Assembly (NCBI RefSeq): GCF_036884655.1
Contig: NC_088357.1
Span: forward strand, 4,579,001 to 4,643,000
Length of the DNA: 64,000 nucleotides
Direction of reading: 5' to 3'
From: Musa acuminata AAA Group
Taxonomy: Eukaryota > Streptophyta > Magnoliopsida > Zingiberales > Musaceae
The translations under genes and the position numbers were made by a program. Numbering within the stretch: the first letter of the stretch is position 1; the number at the start of each line of letters is the position of its first letter. The notes under the pieces were generated by a model. It was not told the origin of the DNA. It did not search any database and saw only the letters and a program-made list of their open reading frames with translations. Shown piece after piece: positions 60,657-64,000 of the stretch.

Positions 60657-63600
60657 TCAAATACTTCCGCCTGCCAACCAACGTGCGTAGAAGGCCAATG
60701 CCTCTCTCGGCTTGTATTCAGGAACAGTATGACCAGAACCCTGCAACAAGATCACAAAAAATGTATTAGCGAAAGATACTGCAAGAAAATTATGCTGATC
60801 AAAAGACAATGAATATCTATACTGTAAGGAGCAATTCCTGATCATCACATTTAGAGGAACTTATGATTGCCAGCATATTACAAATGACTGAAGAAACAGA
60901 TCTTAGTTGACAGCAGTATCATTCTAATGACGGTTTACTTGAGGATATAAAACAAGTTGACATGCCTACCTTTATGGTAAGAAAGGTAAGATTATGCTCG
61001 TAGCCTTGGGTGTATCTGTAGGAAAAATCGACCAAAGGAATGAGTGTAACAATTTACAATCAATTAAATATGCAATGGATATTTCTTTCCCTAGGTTCAT
61101 TTTTGGTGGTATATATTTGGGAGTCGCAAGATGGATCTTGTTATAGAAGACAAAGAGAATGTTGTACCCTCAAACATGCTATGGAAAATATTTCCATGTC
61201 ATTTACAATATAAATCATGATACAAGAATTGAAAGCTAATCAACTCTGATGCACCAAGAATTTTTCCATAAGCATATACTTTAATGTGTCTAAGCATGTA
61301 AGAGAGTGACTGACAAGAGGTTAAAACACATACCCAGCAACTTGTTTATCGAAATACCAAGGTCTCCACTCATCTAGGACTTGATATCCCAGTGACCGAG
61401 TCCATGCTTGGCTACCAGTGTAAGGTACACACATATCATGGTCGCCACTGCCACAGAGGAACAAAATTGCATCATCTCACCAAAGGCCAATCCAAACAGT
61501 TGGAAATTTTAACCTAGAAAATGGCCATCATTTTTAAATTTGAAGGTGAAACAATTTATTTGAAATGTTGAACCGACAACTGAAGTAAAAGAAACAGTAA
61601 ATATTCATCAAAAGAAGCAATGATCTAGCAAACATTTTTGGGAAGGTATAGGAGGACCATAACATTATGGCTTTCTGCAGATAATTTGAATCAGATAGGA
61701 AGTTTTAATGATAGCATTAAAAGATAGTAAAGGCCCTTTGGTTCAGGGATATTAGCAAGTGATAATTTCCAGGTCTTATCAGACTCAGGTTTAGCAGATC
61801 TGAGATGATCAATCTTTAGCCTAGTTGGTTGGGGTTAGGTAGCCAGGGCTAGACAAGATGATCATACTTAAGTTGGCTATCCTAGATGTTCCCTGATCAA
61901 TATAGAATTGATTTACTATAAGCCCAAGTTTAATTGGATTGGGTAAGAGGAATCCTGAACTAAACATGTGAGTGCTAAGAACATGTATAATAGGTCTGTA
62001 AGCATTGCCAAGAAATCCCAAGCCAATACCATCTATTATTTTGGTACATGCATTGCTCACAGATGCACTGGGCATGATATCTCTAAAGATTGACAATCAT
62101 CAAGACTGAAAAGCACATGTAATGAAATATGGGTGAATCCTTGTAAAAAGTTGCAATTTTGGTGGGAAATTGTAAAATTTGACAAAGGGGTCTATGAGAA
62201 AGAAGCTTGAAAAACCAAATAAAAGTTAGGAAAAAATTATCTGCCGGTATCATCAACAACATGCAATAAGTCAGCCATCAAAGGCCGGCATCACACAATT
62301 AACCAAACTGATTGTTCTTTTGGTTAACACGACTTTTAGACCAAAATAATGAAAATTTTTAACAGAAGCTGGTTTTAAAGTAAATCAAAGTTTGAGCCAG
62401 GATCTATAGTTCAAGCTTTCACTGATATGATTGAGGCAGGATCCAGAGTTAACACCTATTTTACTGAGAAATCAAATGATAATAATTAAAAAAAAAACTA
62501 ATTATATAAAGAAATAACAAAGTTTGAGAAAGAAAATAAGAAATTAAGAAGCTCAACCTAAGCAAATAATTCAGCAATGATACAAAGAAATGACACATAG
62601 TACATGATTTCTACCAAAAGGCCACGACTTTGGAGTCATGCACAAGATATGACTTTGGAGCCATGGACAAGACATCTCACATGCAGGTTATTGGCTGAAT
62701 ATCGGTGCCCCAGACCCCAGTAGCCAGAGAGTTAGTGGGGTTTGCATGTGGCTTTCTATCGGAAAAAAAAAAAGCATAACAGCAATAGCTTTAAAATTAA
62801 CTGGTAATATCAAAGGTGTCACTACTGATCATGGAAGTTGAGGCGTGGGGATTATGTTTGGACCATATTGCCAACTATAGAAAAACATTTGCAGGGAGAA
62901 GGCTTCCCTAGAAGTGGAGGGATGAAGTGCATACCAAATTTAAGTGCAAGATGCATGAACCAGGCACTTCTGAAGTTGCAAAGTAGATTGTTATTCTTAC
63001 CATGATCTCACCAAGATGACATAAATAAACAAAAACAATTGAATGCAAAGCATAATCAAACTAGAAACTATTTCAACTTTGTGGAAACTTAAACATGGTC
63101 TGAATGGGAAAAATATCACTGCTTCTGCGGCTCTGCCACCACCAGAACAATATAAGTTGCCTTTGTAGTTCTAATTGAAACATATCAAAAGAATACCACA
63201 GATTTCTGCAAGGATAAGTTACCTGAATATGAGTGCACGGTAACCACCATATGTAAGGTTCTTGTGATACTTGATCATACTTCCAGCATCATGCTGGAAG
63301 GAAATATTATCTGTACACAACTCCCATGGACCCACTACACTTACCTGAATTGTTTCATATGAGAGGCAAAAGAATATAAGACAAACAATTTAGTACTTAA
63401 GTAATTAATTGCCTTATAACTTCTTATCTATACTCTGGATCATATACCGGTTGAGCATGTATTGCAGATCTCACTGCTTCATTGTTCAGCCATGAAGTTG
63501 CAACTTCATCATCCTACAAAATAGTCAAGATTAGGAATCGCAAATGATGCAAGATAACCAATATGATCTAAAGATAAGTGTAGATGTTGATCTCTCCAAA

Positions 63601-64000
63601 GCCAGTACTTTCAGCATCATCTTTCATCTGGGGTATCAAATTTTGCTAATTATGAGTATAATTCCTAATCAATGAATTTACAACATAGGATAATTATACA
63701 GACATGGCTATGAAACAATATTTGTATTGAATAATGACCCACAACTAAGAAGATAATGATGATTTATGCCCAGCCATCATGATGGGTTGGGTACAAAAGT
63801 TATAATACACAGTCAAGCATGTTCTAAGACATTTACACACATAAGAGTAAATCAGTGAATATAATTGGACTATTAATAGTCAGAAACCAAATGAAAGGTT
63901 GTGCCAGTACTAACCGTGCAACAACAGATAGACCAATATATAGAGCAAGAAGGTATGAGAACTCATTCAACCAAATACTTTGAAAAACATGGGACAAAGA
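60657..64000 (-). CDS. Serine carboxypeptidase-like protein, 3' part only
   Basis: The last five exons on the minus strand (63513-63448, 63344-63223, 61447-61334, 61015-60970, 60740-60657) encode the C-terminal 143 residues; upstream exons lie beyond the window and 63514-64000 is intron. The frame holds across all four junctions. Two members of the catalytic triad are visible: the Asp in SGDHDMCVPYTGSQAW, and the His in GSGHTVPEYKPREALAF. The nucleophile Ser exon is outside. The cysteine of WELCTDNI fits a conserved disulphide. The pattern is that of class I carboxypeptidases, such as barley carboxypeptidase 1 and Arabidopsis SCPL20. These are secreted or vacuolar and cut C-terminal residues; some relatives are acyltransferases, which cannot be excluded. 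Confidence 0.9.
61732..61969. mobile_element. Possible MITE in a carboxypeptidase intron
   Basis: A stretch of about 240 bases starts with GGCCCTTTGGTTCAGG and ends with CCTGAACTAAACATGTG, imperfect inverted ends sharing GTTCAGG/CCTGAAC. GGCCCTTTGGTT-type ends are common in Harbinger and hAT MITEs. No clean target duplication was found, so family and edges are uncertain. Confidence 0.35.

Overview
The window is nuclear DNA of a flowering plant. Its genes are split by AT-rich GT-AG introns, its proteins belong to plant-specific families (phosphoglucan water dikinase, SAD2-type importin, ALP1, group E PP2C, class I serine carboxypeptidase), and its introns hold plant SINEs and a chromodomain Ty3/gypsy element. 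The style of the repeats (GGTAC-rich dispersed elements, chromovirus) suggests a monocot, possibly the banana family; this is inference and the sequence alone does not prove it. Gene models come from reading splice sites and protein similarity by eye. Every model keeps an open frame across all its junctions.

Layout. 1-15639 (+): PWD/GWD3, 18 exons, 5' end outside the window. 17390-21443 (-): R3H-SUZ nucleic-acid-binding protein, 6 exons. 21856-25379 (-): MACPF protein of the CAD1/NSL1 group, 6 exons. 26948-47677 (-): SAD2-type importin beta, 22 exons over 20.7 kb. Its intron 20 carries a decayed chromovirus (27681 to about 31426) in the opposite orientation. 48934-49128 (-): a possible lysine-rich microprotein of 64 residues with its own TATA box. 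50190-53202 (-): ALP1-like domesticated Harbinger transposase, 2 exons. 55474-59248 (+): group E PP2C, 5 exons. 60657-64000 (-): 3' half of a serine carboxypeptidase gene.

The genes do not form a pathway or a cluster; this looks like an ordinary plant gene neighbourhood. Two of the products act in starch phosphorylation (PWD) and nuclear import (SAD2). The others concern RNA binding, immunity and cell-death control, Polycomb antagonism, phosphorylation signalling and protein or acyl processing.

The less ordinary content lies between and inside the genes. There are repeated local tandem duplications, several of which copy splice sites (PWD exon 1 donor, both splice sites of R3H exon 3), a perfect 2 x 96 bp duplication in a SAD2 intron, and a 174 bp repeat upstream of SAD2. 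Other items are a long hairpin upstream of the PP2C gene, a start-stop uORF just before the PP2C start codon, five SINE copies, a dispersed GGTAC/purine-tract repeat family, and the unannotated microprotein candidate. I saw no CRISPR array, rRNA or functional tRNA gene.
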